64,000 nucleotides of DNA from contig CP136066.1 in the NCBI GenBank assembly GCA_032622095.1, positions 174,343,164-174,407,163 on the forward strand. Reading direction: 5' to 3'. Positions 36,401-51,400 of this stretch are shown one piece after another (position 1 is the stretch's first letter; every line of letters begins with the position of its first letter). Source of the stretch: Siphonodentalium dalli (taxonomy: Eukaryota > Mollusca > Scaphopoda > Gadilida > Siphonodentaliidae). The position numbers and the translations under genes were made by a program. The notes under the pieces were generated by a model. It was given only the letters and a program-made list of their open reading frames with translations. It had not been told where the DNA came from and did no database searches.

Positions 36401-39400
36401 CATTTCTCAGACCAAAATGTTTGAAAATCAAGCAATTTTAACCCTTTCATGACTGGAGCTTCTTGAAATTTTTCGAAAACCCTGCCAATGCATTCTCTTA
36501 TATATGCGAGTCTCTCATAGACTATATTGTAAAGAAAGTGTTAATAACACTAGAATTTAGCATTTGTTTGGAAATAAATCTATACTTTGTTTAGCGGACA
36601 GTATTACCTGGAGAAGACAGGTCACATGACCTTCCTCACTCTTCTGTCTTTGTAGCGCTTGTTCGGCATCCCAGCTTGATGTGGTTGATCCCGTGCCGAA
36701 TCCAGTGCCCTTCGCCCAGTACTGCTGGTTTTTATCAGTGGTGGCCGTGACCTCATTGCTCGGCATGCTGTTTGCGGCCTGCATTGCACCTATTATAACT
36801 TGTGTCTGGAGAAAACCAAAAGTGTTTATAAAAGTTTGATTTATTTTACTGATTGATGCAGCATCTATTCATAAAATCCACTGAAGTTGCTCCTTGATTT
36901 AGAAGTTGCAGATAGCATTATTTCCTTGATAATCAGCATTTTCAACAAAAAGGGAAACAAGTAAATTGATACAATCGGATTGATTATGTAAGTTTGCGAA
37001 GAGCTAATAAACAACACCCGATTTGATTTGATATTGAAATGGTGATTTGATGTGGAGAGTCAACTATTTTGAACTGCAGATCATATTAAATCAGTTTTAG
37101 GTACATAATGATAACGGAGAAGTTTGATATAGTACTCATCCAATGCCTTTATGCAGGGACCAGCCTAGAGGTTTTAAATTGGGAGAATCTCCCCATTTGG
37201 TTATGTGGACAGTTATCAGGGAGAAGTCATGATGGCCAAAGTTCAATTTACACCCCAACATTACCCTTCTATGATCCAATAAGGCCAAACAAAATTAGAA
37301 TCCTGTTTCTCAAAGATCGCCGCCCCTTAAAATATGGCCCGCCCGGTGCTTTTTTTCCCATCCCAAAATAAAAAGGTAAATAACACCCGCCGCTTGATAT
37401 AATATCGCAAACAGGCGTCGCAAACCCGGCGATGTCGTTCTGCTCCTTTGTTCAAAGAGAGAGAACTCTACTTCCTGTCGCATGAACTGGTCGGATATCA
37501 GGTGGCTGATATCTTTGGACGGTACTTCAAGATAAATATTAGACCTGCACCTAAATTGCTGGATGATGCTTCGGAATTATGTGAAAACTACAGGTTGTTG
37601 ATTAATGTTCAAAATTAAAGTTGTTAATAAAACAATGGTATTATAAAATAAGTTTATATTATTTATTTCCAATAAATTTGGGGCAATGTAATGTAATAAA
37701 AAACCTGCCTGCCGGTAAAATTTTGTCATAAAAAGTAGATATAAAAACCTGCCTGCTGGCAAATTTTAGTCATAAAAACATTATATACAAACCTGCCTGC
37801 CTGCTGGGTTTGAAAACAAAATCCTTTGAGAAACAGGAAATTAAATTTGTGCGGCCTAAGTATTATGCAACACAACAGCCCATTTATAAAACCATTATAG
37901 TGAGTAAGAACTCCATTATCATCAGTATATATGCTGTGGGAACATTTGCAGACTAGCATATGAGAGAAGTCATTTCTGCCGGAGACAAAAATAGGGAGAA
38001 GTGGCTCATTATTGGGAGAATTCTCCCAAGTCGCCCTCTTAGCTGGTCCCTGCTCCAAGTGCTATAACAATCATAATATTTCCTCAGTTGTTGAGCAATG
38101 CCAAATCTACTGCATGCTTCCTACTGCATGGCTTAAACTTATCCAACAAGCCAGGCCCCAAAGTCTAGGTATGATGAAGCGAGCACAGGACAAGTGATGA
38201 CAACTTGGTTTGAGATTTAAACAGTGTAGAACCCGACAGCCACATGTCTCTTAATCTGACCAAGCCACTGTTGTGAGAAACTCAATAGTCCACTGGCCGA
38301 CTGCGAACTCATCTTAATGTGCTGACAGTTAAAGGCATGGATGGCATTGGCGGAGGGTGTTGATGTTAAAAAAGTCACACCCGTTAAAACTGCCAAAAAC
38401 AGAAAGAATATTAAAATATCGACAGATTTTGTTCTTATACCAATCATAACAATCACATGAATAGTATGTTATTGTCAAGTTCGTACGCTTTGTTATGTAA
38501 ACAAAAGCCAAAAATGTTACAGATCTTGACTTTTTTTTTACATAAGAGAGCGTATGAACTTGACAATAACAAGCTATCTAGGTGACATTTATGATTGGTA
38601 TAAGAACAAAATATGTCTATATTTTAATACTATTTTATGTGACTATTTTAACAGCATACCCACCGCAAAGGCCATCCGTGCCATTAAGACAAGTCGGACA
38701 ATGGAGCTCCCAATAAAATAAGCAAAACATTTGTATGAATGACATATAAAACCTGAAGATCCTCCAGAGGTGATACAAATGAAGGTTCAAACATGGTTTC
38801 CAGAACAATAGGCCTACCTCTTGTTGGAAGTGAGACGTGTTCTCTCTCGGAGAGTGGTGACTGAGAAACGAGAGGCAGGCGAGAATGAGATGCAGTGCTC
38901 CAATGTCTAGAGACATCCTCCTCAGCAGCACGCCGTCATCTGTCGTCAGCGGAGTGCCATCGTATAGAGATTTAAGTACATGAAAAGGTAGTGTTGGCAA
39001 CGAACTGGCAATAGGTGAAGTGAGTATGTGACCTGGAAATATAACAGGTTTATGTTTTTTAAAGCACCCAGGGTTTGTTTGTACACTATATACACGTAAT
39101 GTATGGTGAAGATTTTCAATTGATATTGTTGATATAAAGTATATATTGTTCTCCTGTATCATACCAAGAGTGACTTTGAGTTCAGCTGCAGCCGATTGCA
39201 TCCGGAGATGTTGTCGAAGTGGACGGTCTTTTGTTCCTAAGTTTACAGTAAATATATAGTCGACCTTGATATTTTTGATTTAGCTCAATAAATAAAAATA
39301 TATCGATATGATAAGCCATAGTCTACTGTACCTCCATCACCGTCATCCGTGACTCCTAGAACAAGTCGCAGCAAACACTGTGCCTTCTTCCTCTCCTTCA

Positions 39401-42400
39401 GCAGCACCTCAGCGAATCCTGGTAACCGTAGAAACAGTCCGAACGCAATCAGGGAATGTGGAGGTATGGTTGGCAATGCTCCAGAACCTCGTCCAATACG
39501 ATTTGTCGATCCACCGGAACTGTTCTCGTAAACATTCTGCAAAAAGACCAATTAAGACAATGATCTACAATGTGGCCAAGCCCGATAGTATGTCAGTCAT
39601 TTATAGAATGAGGTCCCCAGAGGGTGAATTTAGTGATGCTATCCCGCATAGCTGATCCCTGAACTGCTGTGGGAGACCTAGGATCAGATTGAAGTTCCCC
39701 AGTTGAAGTTGGTGATGTTCACCCAATAGTCACCCCGATTATGCATTTTATCTTCTGCAAATTAGGGGATATAGAAACTGAACAGAAGGGAAATTAATAC
39801 AGTTAACCCTTTACCCAACAAACCGGCCAAAATATCTTCAGTCTGTCTCAATAGAACCATACACATATGGATATCATTGGAACCGGCTCATTGACCACAT
39901 TGTGATAGTTACAGTTAGCCCTGTGCCAATGCATTCTCTTATATATGCGAGTCGACCATAGGTCGCCTCGCATATATAAGAGAATGCATTGGCCTAAAAA
40001 AAACCTCTTTTTTTAACACTTTTTACCATTTTTTCTTACATTCTTTAACAATTTTATAATTTTTAATATGTTAAGCCAATGCATTCTCTTATATATGCGA
40101 GGCGACCTATGGTCGACTCGCATATATAAGAGAATGCATTGGCACAGGGCATAACTGTTGGGTAAAGGGTTAATATAGCTTGATGCTCTGTGCCGATCAA
40201 GGTCGTTAATTCTTAGAGCTATGAATAATTTTTTAGATCAACATTATGCCTTTTATCCTTAAAAATTGATTCCCTCATTGGATTCTATAAGTATAAAATT
40301 TGCAGAGATATTCAATTCACTCACCCCAGAATATATATCAACATAGTCATTTTCTGGGTCGACATTAACCCAATCATTCCAGCCGTCACTGCTGTCACCC
40401 TGTGTCTCTATAACAGATGTCGTCTGGCTTTGTCTAGAGATTTCTGGATAGAGAATTGGCAGGTGTTCGGCTAGTAGTGCTAATCCACCCACACTCGCAA
40501 AAACCTGCAGCGCTGATGGAAAACTCGGGGATGCCAGAAGCTGACTGTCGGGAATCTCTTCCTCTTCCATCTGCCAATCATCCGTCTGGTTTGTAGCTAA
40601 AAATAAACACATGATGATTTAACATCTTTGGTAACAATTGGGAAGTCACCTGCAACAAAACTATCAAAAGCAGGATTTTGCTTTTAAATCTTTCATGACA
40701 GAAGCAAGCCTTGAAATAGGGTGTCTGTCATTTGCAGAATGAGGTCCCAAGAGGGTGAATTTAGTGATGCTACCCCACATAGTGGGCTAGCATCACCAAA
40801 TTCACCCTCTGGGAACCTCATTCTGCTGAGGTGTAAGCAGAATGAGGTCCCCAGAGGGTGAATTTGGTGATGCTAGCCCGCTATGCGGGGTAACATCACT
40901 AAATACACCCTCTGGGGACCTCATTCTGCAAATGACAGACACCCTATTTCAAGGCTTGGACAGAAGCTGCGCCAGTGCATTTTCTTATATATCAGATGTT
41001 TGAATAGTATGTGTGCCTTTAACCCTTTCATGATGGGAGTTTCGCTGGTGCAGCATTAAATATCCTGTGCCAGTGCATTTTCTTATATATCTGAATCTCC
41101 CATAGGGAGCCTTGCTTATATAAGAGAATGCACTGGCTTACAAGGTCAAGGTAAATATTGTTAGGCCAATGTAATCTTTTATATATGCGAGGCTCCTACT
41201 AAGAATGCATTGGCACAGGGTTTTCACAAAATTTCAGGAAGCTCCAGGCATGGAAGGGTTAATCATTCAATTTTTGAATAAATGTCCATAGGTCGTTTGT
41301 TGAACTTATTATCTGAACATTCCAACAAAAGAATATGAATCCTTCTGCACTTGTATTAGCTTTTGATCTGTTTGTCGTCGGCTCTTATTACCTGAACATT
41401 ACTCTAGATGAATAATAGACCAATCCAATGCATACTTTTTTTTACTGAATGGGGGAATCCATAGGGAGAGGAGTGTATTCTAAGTGATTATAGCACTTGT
41501 CCTCCAATCCCTTCTGTCATAAATCAATTTATGAACAAATAAAATATGTTTAAACAAAACAAAAATTTGTAAAGACAGGGTTAATAAATCCCATATATCC
41601 AATATCCAGGCATGAATGATAATTCCCAAACATCGCGGTAAATTATGTGGGGAATTTAATATGGTGTATGACAGAAAAAGCTTAAAATTCATATCTAAAT
41701 TACAATTACGCCTATCTTGTTAGTGTGAGATTTCATCTGGTTCCTTTATGTAAATCTGTCTTTAGTTACTGAATATATGTGGAAATAATTGGCAATAAGG
41801 TATACCACAGTGCGATTTTAGAATTACTGCAGTATTTTTAGACGCAAATACCGCTGAGCACTAAGAGGATGCTTTATCTGTTTAGTAGATGGACAGAGCC
41901 ATGGTTTATCTCATGGGATTTATTTGTATAGTAGGTGAATGTAGGAGGTGGATAAACGTAAACATAATAGAATATTTTACAAGAGAACTGATTATAGGGT
42001 GCCTGTCATTTGCAGAATTAGGTCCCCAGAGTGTGATTTTATTGACACTATCCCACATAGCGGGCTAGCATCACCAAATTCACCCTCTGGAGATCTCAAT
42101 CTGCATGGCCGCATCTGCTATGGGAGACATAGACAGATTGAAGTTTCCAAATGGTGAATATTGTGATGTACCCCCCATTGGGAATCTCTATTATGCAATG
42201 TGTTGTCTGCCAATTTGGGGAAATTATATAGAGAAAGTAAACTAAACTAGAGGTGTGACAGTCCCAATGGGACTAAGGATACCCCCCCCCCCCTGTTTTT
42301 AAAATACTAAGATGTTTCACATGTCAGTAAACATTTAGTTAAAATAATAAAATAACAGTTCCCATTGCAGGTGCACAAACCTAACCGTAATCTTAAACCT

Positions 42401-45400
42401 ATTGACCGAAAAATGTAGGAATAAAAGCTCGGACAAAATTATGCATTTTGCAAAAATGTTCTAAGTCGAAAAAGGGGGAAAAACTCCACAAAAAAAGTCG
42501 GACAGACGTCATAATCGCAGGTGCACATGCTCCCATGGTACTAAATATCTGTGCCAAGTTAAAATAAATTGACCCAAAAATGTAGGAATTAAAGCTCGGA
42601 CAAAATTATACATGTTGCAAAAATCGAAAAAGGGGGAATAACTCCACTAAAAAAAAAGTCGGACAGATGTCATAACCGCAGGTGCACAGGTTCCCATGGT
42701 GGTTGATGCCTGTGCCAAGTTTCACGGACGGACGGACGGACAAGCTGACTCCAGTATACCCCCCTTTAACTTCGTTGCGGGGGGTATAAAAAGATATAGA
42801 ATCTAAGTTTCTATAGAAATTTGATAACAAAGAAACTTTTCAGAGAAGATGATACCTAATCAGAATGAGATCCTCAGAGGGTGAATTAGTGACGCTAGCC
42901 ATCTATGCGGGATAGAGTCACTAAATTCACCCTCTGGGGACCTCATTCTGCAAATGACAGGCACACTATAATCAGGCTTGTTTATGAGAGAACTACTAAT
43001 AACTTACTTTGTTCTGTGAGGACACCAGCAACACAGTTCTTTTTAGTTGAGACTTTTATCGTAAATTCTAGAGTAGTCTCCCCCTGAGGAAGGCCTCTCC
43101 TGTGCAGGAGGTAAACCAGTTGTGACAATGAAAGGTTGCCAGGCAACGCCTTTTCTGTAAGATAATAAAATGGAGATTAGAGAGAAGTTGACGGGCAATG
43201 CCTTGTCTGTTAGGAGACACAACATAGATCAACAAGAGATAACCAAGCCATGATTTGGCTGTAAGACAGTACAAGAGAAATTAGCAAAAGGTTACAAGGT
43301 AACACCTTGTCTATAAACAATACAACAGATTAGCAAGACATGAAAACAATTCTTATGGCCTAATTTTGATTGGATTGTTATGTGTGAAATCAAGTATGAA
43401 AAACGATCCAGATTCTTGACCATTTGAGGGCTTGAACACAGTGACCGTTTCGCGTCACCCAGACTGTGATCGTGCATCTGAAATCTAACCATTTGTAAGT
43501 ATTTGCAGACCAGATTTATTTAACTTTTTCGGGGTTTGAAACTGAACTCTAGTTCACAATGTTATGTCAGAATTTTGGGGTCCCTTAACTCTTTCTTTAC
43601 TAAATAATCATTGATGAATACTTCCCTTAGGAAATGTTCAGATTATAAGTTCACAGGCCGTTTGTTGAACTTATTATCTGAACATTTCCCACCAATGAAT
43701 AGGAATACTTCTGCACTTGTATTATCTTTTCGTCTGTCTATCGTCACCATATTTTTCTGAACACGCCTCCAAATTGATAATAGACCATTCCAAAATAGAC
43801 TTTTATAATGGGGCGGGATAAACCATTTAGTAAAGAAAGGATTAACAGTGATATTAGGTTTGAGGTTCAACACCAACCTGACATAAGATTATGACACAGT
43901 GACACCGTCGGCAGATTAAGACTGTTGGCTAGAGAATCCACTGTATGTCTGCCCCGTCGGGTTGGAGGTCGTGGTGGCAGTGTGGATGACTTTGATGTAG
44001 ATGGACTCTTGTCTCGCTTCTCTTTAGCAATGATACCTTAAGGAAACAACATAACAATTGATGTGTGATGCAGCTGAAAACCTATTTGTTCGTTGCACAT
44101 TTTGGTGCAGAGTAAAGGAAGACTTGAATAATGACCCTTTTATTGCACTTGTAAATTCATCAAACTCACTTTTTAATTTTCAGCCTGCTATTTTTAATCG
44201 GAACAATTGTAAACAATGTACATTAATGACACCGCCATGTACATAGTAGTGTTTTTATCGTCTGAACTTACTTATTTCAATAGGACTCACTGGTCGGGAA
44301 ACGAGTTATTGATTTAGATTTTGTTGGCTTGTAATACTGATTGTTTTATCACACAAATGAGACAGAAGTTGTGGCATACAGACAGACGGAAGGAAGTTGC
44401 ATGTCTCACTTTTGTAGGTGAAAATATATTTGTTAACCTGGCTGCTGAATGTACAGTAATGCCCTAAATAATTGACTCCTTAACCACAGCAGAATTATGG
44501 GTAATTTTTCAGGATTTAGTTGGCTTGTTGCCATTCATCGGAAAGCCCTCAGTGTCGATTATTTAGGGCATTACTGTATATATTTATTTAAATTCCAATA
44601 AATTAAAGGCATCTAGTCTAAATGCAAATATGGTACCTTACCAGTTTTGAATTCAAATTTACAAATTATGAATTTAAAACTAAGCAAAAAATAGTACAGT
44701 GCGAGTAAGGTAATGACCATATACTAACCTGCGGCAGTTGAGAGATATTCCACCATTTCCAGTCCTATCTCTGTGTTTTCTTTCTTGAAATCCTCTGCTT
44801 TCTTCTTACTATCCTTTCCATCCAAGAGCTGACTAGCTATGTTCGGTGCGTCTGCAAAAATTGGATTTGTGATGGCATATACTTTGGATATTATGTATTA
44901 GTCATAAAGCGACACTGTTATCTGATTGACCACCGAAACGAGCCAATTATTATGTGTGTTAGACACAAGCCTTGCAATAGTGTGTCTAGTGTGTGTTACC
45001 ATTTGTCATTTCTTCAACTTATTATATGAAATTTCCCACCAAAGAATATTAATGCACTTGTATTAGCGTTTTGTCTGTCTGTCTTATTTTATTACCTAAA
45101 CATATCTCGAAATTAATAATAAACCATTCCAATGTATACTTTTATAACTAGGTGGGAGAATTAAAGTGATGTGAAACACTCCAGTTGGGTGATCAAATAC
45201 AAATGGAGAATAATCTTGCTCAAAGTAGTTATTTAAAAAAATATTAATCCAAATTTACAGCACACACCATCATTCTTATTATAATAATTAAATGCAATGA
45301 CTCTCCATGGCAAACTAATTTGTGTTATATGTATGTAGGAGGTACGGCACAGCGGCAATGTTATATAATTTGTGTTAGTTTATTGCCATTTGTTGCATCC

Positions 45401-48400
45401 CGAATCGAGATGTAAATATTTACAATTAAGCGTAGTTCAGACAATGATTTCTATGGAGTGGTATGGTCGATTTCTTTGAGATTTTCGGCAATGTTAGTAG
45501 AATGCTACATTCCCACAGTTGGCATGGAGCCTGAGTACTACCTAATCAGTTTCATGCACTCGAATAAATCTATAATATGTCTTTAAGTTAGTATAGAGAG
45601 GGTTAAACAGTAACTATACCTGTAACTCCTTGTAGAAGCTCCATACAGTTCATGTGGAGATTAACTAGCATGCTGTTTGACCTTCGACCTGCCCCGTGAC
45701 ATGGATGATGGATTTGACAACACGCGTCATTGACCTGCAGTCTGTAATGTTTTGGCGGTGCTTTCACAGCTATTAAGACCTTCTCGTCTTCTAGTAATAC
45801 TTGTAAGAAGAGTCGTCGAATGAACCCGGATAGAGGAGTATTACCAATGTGTGCTGCGAGTAAAGAGATACAAAATTATGTCAACATTGATCTATTTCTA
45901 TACTAAATACTCATTGATGAGTAGTTATCACTAAGGAAATATTCAACAAACGATCTATGGTTGTTTGTAGAACTTATTAACTGAATATTTCGAACCAATT
46001 AATAGGAATCCTTGAGTACTTTCTATTATCTGTCATCTGCTTATATTTCCTGAACATCCCTCCAGATGAATAATAGATCCTTCTAATGTATACTTTTATA
46101 ACTGAATGGGAGATTCCATTTAGTATAGAAAGGGTTATTAATGAAAATGATCCAACACATAATCTATATAACAATGACACGTAATTTATATATATCACAC
46201 AGACATCTAATTTAGAAATGGAATGAAATTTGTTTAAAGAAATTACAGGTGTCAGAGACTGACATATTTTTATCACAGATGGTTGATATTCAAACATAGC
46301 CCTTTTCATATAAAAAATATCAATCTGAAAATTTCATTTATATGTTGTTATACATTAAAAGCTTGATCTGGAATGTGTGCAAGATTGCACGCTTCACATA
46401 TGTGTGAACACTAGAAACATGTCCTTTACATATAACTGAACAACCTGTCATCTATATTAAATAATCTCCTATTTGATATATTTGTATTCAATTTATTCCA
46501 TAATGATTGTATTTTATCTCACTTTACCTTTAGATGATCCTTGTTCCTTTATGACATCACACATGAGGCGGGCAAATAACAGTTGATTGACTTGATGACA
46601 CGATATCAACTGATTGAAGAAGTTGACTGTTGCCGATTCCAACATTGACCTAGCTTCTGCCGTCATCAACTGCAATAATAAACAGGAGATTCATGAGTCG
46701 AAGCCATGATTCAATTTTGGTCAAAATTTTGAAGAGATATATGTCTGAACTTGCTTTTGAGGGTTGAGATGTAGGGTTTGGATTGTTCTGGTTATGTGAC
46801 GAGCAGTCCTCAAAATATGGTGCTGGCAATTTGTAGAATGAGGTTCCCAGAGGGTAAATTTAGTGGCACTACCCTGCACAAAGGGCTAGCATCACCAAAT
46901 TCATCCTCTGGGAACTCATCTGCTATGGGAGACATAGACACAGATTTAAGTACCCAGATGGTGAAGATGGCGATGTGCAGCCATTGGGCACCTTGATTAT
47001 GCATTGTGTCGTCTGCCAATTTGGGGATATAGAGAAATTAAACTAAAAAATAAAAAAGAAACTTTCTACAGAAGTTTCTAAAGAAACTAAAACATTTTTT
47101 AATTTGATAATAAAGATACTTTCCAGAGAATATGAGGCCTAAGCAGAATGAGGTCTCCAGAGGGTGAATTATGTGATGCTAGCCCCATGCAGAATGAGGT
47201 TGCCAGAAGATGAATTTGGTAGCGTCACTAAATTCACCCTCTGGGGACCTCATTCTGCATATGTCCAGCACCACATTTTGAGGCCTGGTAACATGATTAA
47301 CCTTTCATGATGGGAGCTTCCATATATAAGAGAATGCATTGGCCTAACAAATTTTATATTATATTATAATTGTTAAAAAATGTAAGAAAAAATACAAAAA
47401 ATACAAAAATCTTAAAGAATATAAGAAATAATAATAACAAAAATGATAAAAACGTTAACCCTTTACCCAACAAACCGGCCAAATAAAGCTTCAACAGCCT
47501 AAAATATCTTCGGTCTGTCTCAATAGAACCATACAAATATGGATATCATTGGAACCGGTTCATTGACCCCATTGTGATGGTTACAGTTACGCCCTGTGCC
47601 AATGCATTCTCTTATATATGCGAGTCGACCATAGGTCGCCTCGCATATATAAGAGAATGCATTGGCCTAAAAAAAATCTTTTTTTAACACTTTTTACCAT
47701 TTTTTCTTACATTCTTTAACAATTTTATAATTTTTAATGTGTTAAGCCAATGCATTCTCTTATATATGCGAGGCGACCTATGGTCGACTCGCATATATAA
47801 GAGAATGCATTGGCACAGGGCCCTTCTGTTGGGTAAAGGGTTAAAGAATATAAGAAAAAAATGATAAAAATGTATAAAGAAAGTAAGAAAAAAATGATAA
47901 AAAATGATAAAATTGTTAAAAAATGTAAGAAAAAATTATAACAAATGATTAGATTGTTAAAGAATATAAGAAAAAATGATAAAAAATTGTTATAGAATGT
48001 AAGAAATTTTTAACAAAAATTATAAAAATTGTTAAAGAATACAAGAAAATATGATAAACAAGAGCTACGCTGGGCGTGCAAAATACGCCCTCTCTGGTAA
48101 AAATTGGCGGACGGAACTCAAATTTGAACTTGACCTGTGTTTTGGTGGGAGAAAGTAATATACCAAATTATCATTGAATCCGATAAGCTCTAGTAAAGTT
48201 ATAATCCGGACAACAAATTTCAGGGATTTTCTAAGTCAAATTACGTCAAATAAGGGGCATAACTCCGGTGAAAATTGGCGGACGGAACCCAAATTCGAAC
48301 TTGAGCTGTCTTTTCTCCTAATAAACCCACATACCTAATTTTATTGAAATCGGTTCACTCTAACTAAAGTTATCATCTGGACAACAAATTTCAGGGATTT

Positions 48401-51400
48401 TCTAAGTCAAATTACGTAAAAAAAAAAGGGGCCATAACTCTAGCAAAAATTATCGGATTAAAACGAAATTCGGACTTGAGCTGTATTTCGATATATGTAA
48501 TCCACAAAAAAACGGGTTTTGCGTATAAACATTTCAAAATCGAGTTATCATCCGGAAACCAAAAAACATAAGAAAAAGGGGCATAACTCTGCCAAAAATG
48601 GTCGGACAGAACCCAAGTTCGAACTTGACCTGTGTTTTGGTGGGAGAAAGTAATATACCAAATAAATTTGGATTCATTCCGATAAACTATACTAAAGTTA
48701 TCATCCGGACAACAAATTTCAAGGATTTTCTAAGTCAAAAAACGTCAAATAAGGGGCATAACTCCGGTGAAAATTGGCGGGCGGAACCCAAATTCGAACT
48801 TGAACTTACTTTTCGGCTAATAAACCCACATACCAAATTTTATTAAATTTGGTTCACTCTAACTAAAGTTATCATCCGGAAACCAGGTTAACGGACGCCC
48901 GGACGGACGGATGGACCAATACTATAATACGGCCGTTTTTTCAAACGGGCGTATAAAAATGATAAAAAGTAGTAAAGAATTTAAGAAATTAAAAAAAAAA
49001 ATTGTTAGGCCAATGCATTCTGCTATATATACGAGACGACCTATCGACTCGCATATATAATAGAATGCATTGGCACAAGGTTTTTAATGTTGCTCCATTG
49101 CAGCTACGGATTAATATATTTTTACTTACTTTTGAGTATTGAGATGTAGGGCCAGCATTTGGATTGGTCTGGTTATATGAGTAACAAAGAAGACCGAGCA
49201 GATAAGGAAGAAACACCTTTCCCTCGGATCCGCCGAGCCAATCCTTCACAGTGTGGTCAGAAGCAATCTCTGCGAAAAACTGCAGAATGGCAGAAACTCG
49301 CTCTGGTGTGAATGTGCACGATTTCTCTGTAAAAAGTACAATTTAATGTATACCCATTATTATTCTCATTAGTAAACGGCGACTTAATTTTCGATTCACA
49401 GATTTTTGTTTTTAAAGTGCCTTGATATACGGTTTTAATAACACAATCTATGCCATAACATATGATTAAAATACTATAATTCATCACCATTTGAAACACC
49501 TGTGTCTCAGAAGATGCCCATAGAGAAATAGAAAACAGCTGAAATCATAAAAAGATTCCACCCGTTATGGCTCCCAGAATGCAAAATAATTCAAACTAAA
49601 AATGTGTTTTCAATGGAAGAGGCACAACTATATCTTTAAAATATAGAGTTATTCCCCTCCATTGAAATTAATACCCTTTGCACAACAAAACCAGATGAAA
49701 CTGAAGCACAAAAACACCTCGGTAACTCAACAAGAACAACATGTTCACAGTTTATTACACAAGATAAGTTGATAATACAATCTTTTGGAGCTTCCTCTTT
49801 CAAATGGTATATAATATGGCATATATTTTATTTATCATATGACTCAATCATTATTTACGTTGGGAAGTATGTCATAAATCAATTTCATATGAACTACTAG
49901 TTCATATCACCTTCCGATAATTTGATTGGTTTGTTGACAAAAAGTGTGTTCTGATTGGCTGAATGGCAGCCTGGGCAGAGCCGTATCTCTAACTAAATGC
50001 AGGTCAAATTCGTGCGCGTCAATCAACGCGATGCCGAAATTCTCGCAATTATAATCTTGAAATATATAGTTTTGGACATTGTTATACGATAAATAGAATA
50101 TGTAATTCGTATTTATCTAATAAACATACGATATAATGTCACAAACTGAGAACAGAATAGCGCACTATATCTTCGCGTGCATATTATTTCTGCTAGTTCA
50201 CCAGGTGTAATTGGGCTTCCGGTGCAATGAAGTGACGTCACATTAACCTTTTGCTGCCGATGTCATATAGCTATTTAGTGATTTGTGTGCGTTTTGGACA
50301 TCATAATCAATTTATAGGTGTCATATGATAAATAGAATATGTAATTCGTGTTTCTCTCATATGATATTTATGAAACTCGTCACAAATTTTTAGTTTTCTC
50401 TCGCCAAAGGCTCGAGAAAACTTAAAATTCTTAGACTCGTTTCATAAATATCATATGAGAGAAACACTCATTTCATATCCTCTATATATGTGATCTGGAG
50501 TTCGAAAATTAAGTGGGCCTTTAAATGATATATAGTACAAATATAAACTCAAGGATAGCATTTGTTTTTTTTCTCGTGGCTAAATTTAATAGACTGATAA
50601 ATATATATTATTCTCATACACAATTCTTTATATCATTTTGAAAAACTAACCAAGGTGACATCACTTATTCCAAGAATTTATAACACTATTTATACATATT
50701 AAATTTATACTTCCATTCAATCCATTGGAATGATGAATCCATTTGTTGAAATGCTCAATTAATACAAGCATTTGACAGGTAGAAACTCTGTTTATTGATA
50801 TTATTAGCTGAATATTCCTACAAATGAATAAATGGGAATCAATTAACTACACATCAGCATTTAAGACTGCAATTATGGAAAGGTTTACCCTTTCATGATG
50901 GGAACTGCGCTGGTGCAGCATAAAAAACCCTGTGTCTGTGCATTCTCTTATAATTGCGAGTCTCCCAAAGGGAGCCTCGCATATATAAGAGAATGCATGG
51001 CTTTCAAGGTGAAGGTAAATACTGTGAGGCCAATGTATTCTCTTATATATGTGAGGCGACCTATGGTCGACTTGCATATATAAGAGAATGCTTTGGCACA
51101 GGGTTTTCACAAAATGTCAGAAAGCTCAATTCAAAGATGGGCTAACTCACCTTGATCACTCTCCGAGATGTCTCCACCGAATTCTGCACCGACATCTCCA
51201 CCGGTATTATTCAGACACTCCTTCAGTTTACAGATCTCCCTGTTACAGAATTCATAAACACCATGTGCTAGTAACGTCGGAAATCCTGAATTCAACAAAA
51301 GTTTGGCAGCGACTGGAGATTTACATGCATATGCTAATGTGCTTAAATGAGATTCATCGAGTATCACATGGTTAAGTTCCTGTAATGTGATTGGCGAATC

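Larger units (their letters stand above)
47298..49108. repeat. PB-1-type element with hugely expanded spacer and two insertions
   Basis: Left piece TTAACCTTTCATGATGGGA and half a palindrome; right piece AATTGTTAGGCCAATGCATT and a full palindrome. Between them is an A-rich ~30-bp degenerate tandem array, 'ttgttaaagaatgtaagaaa' plus 'aaatgataaaa', interrupted by PB-2 copy 3 and a family E element. Confidence 0.7.
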
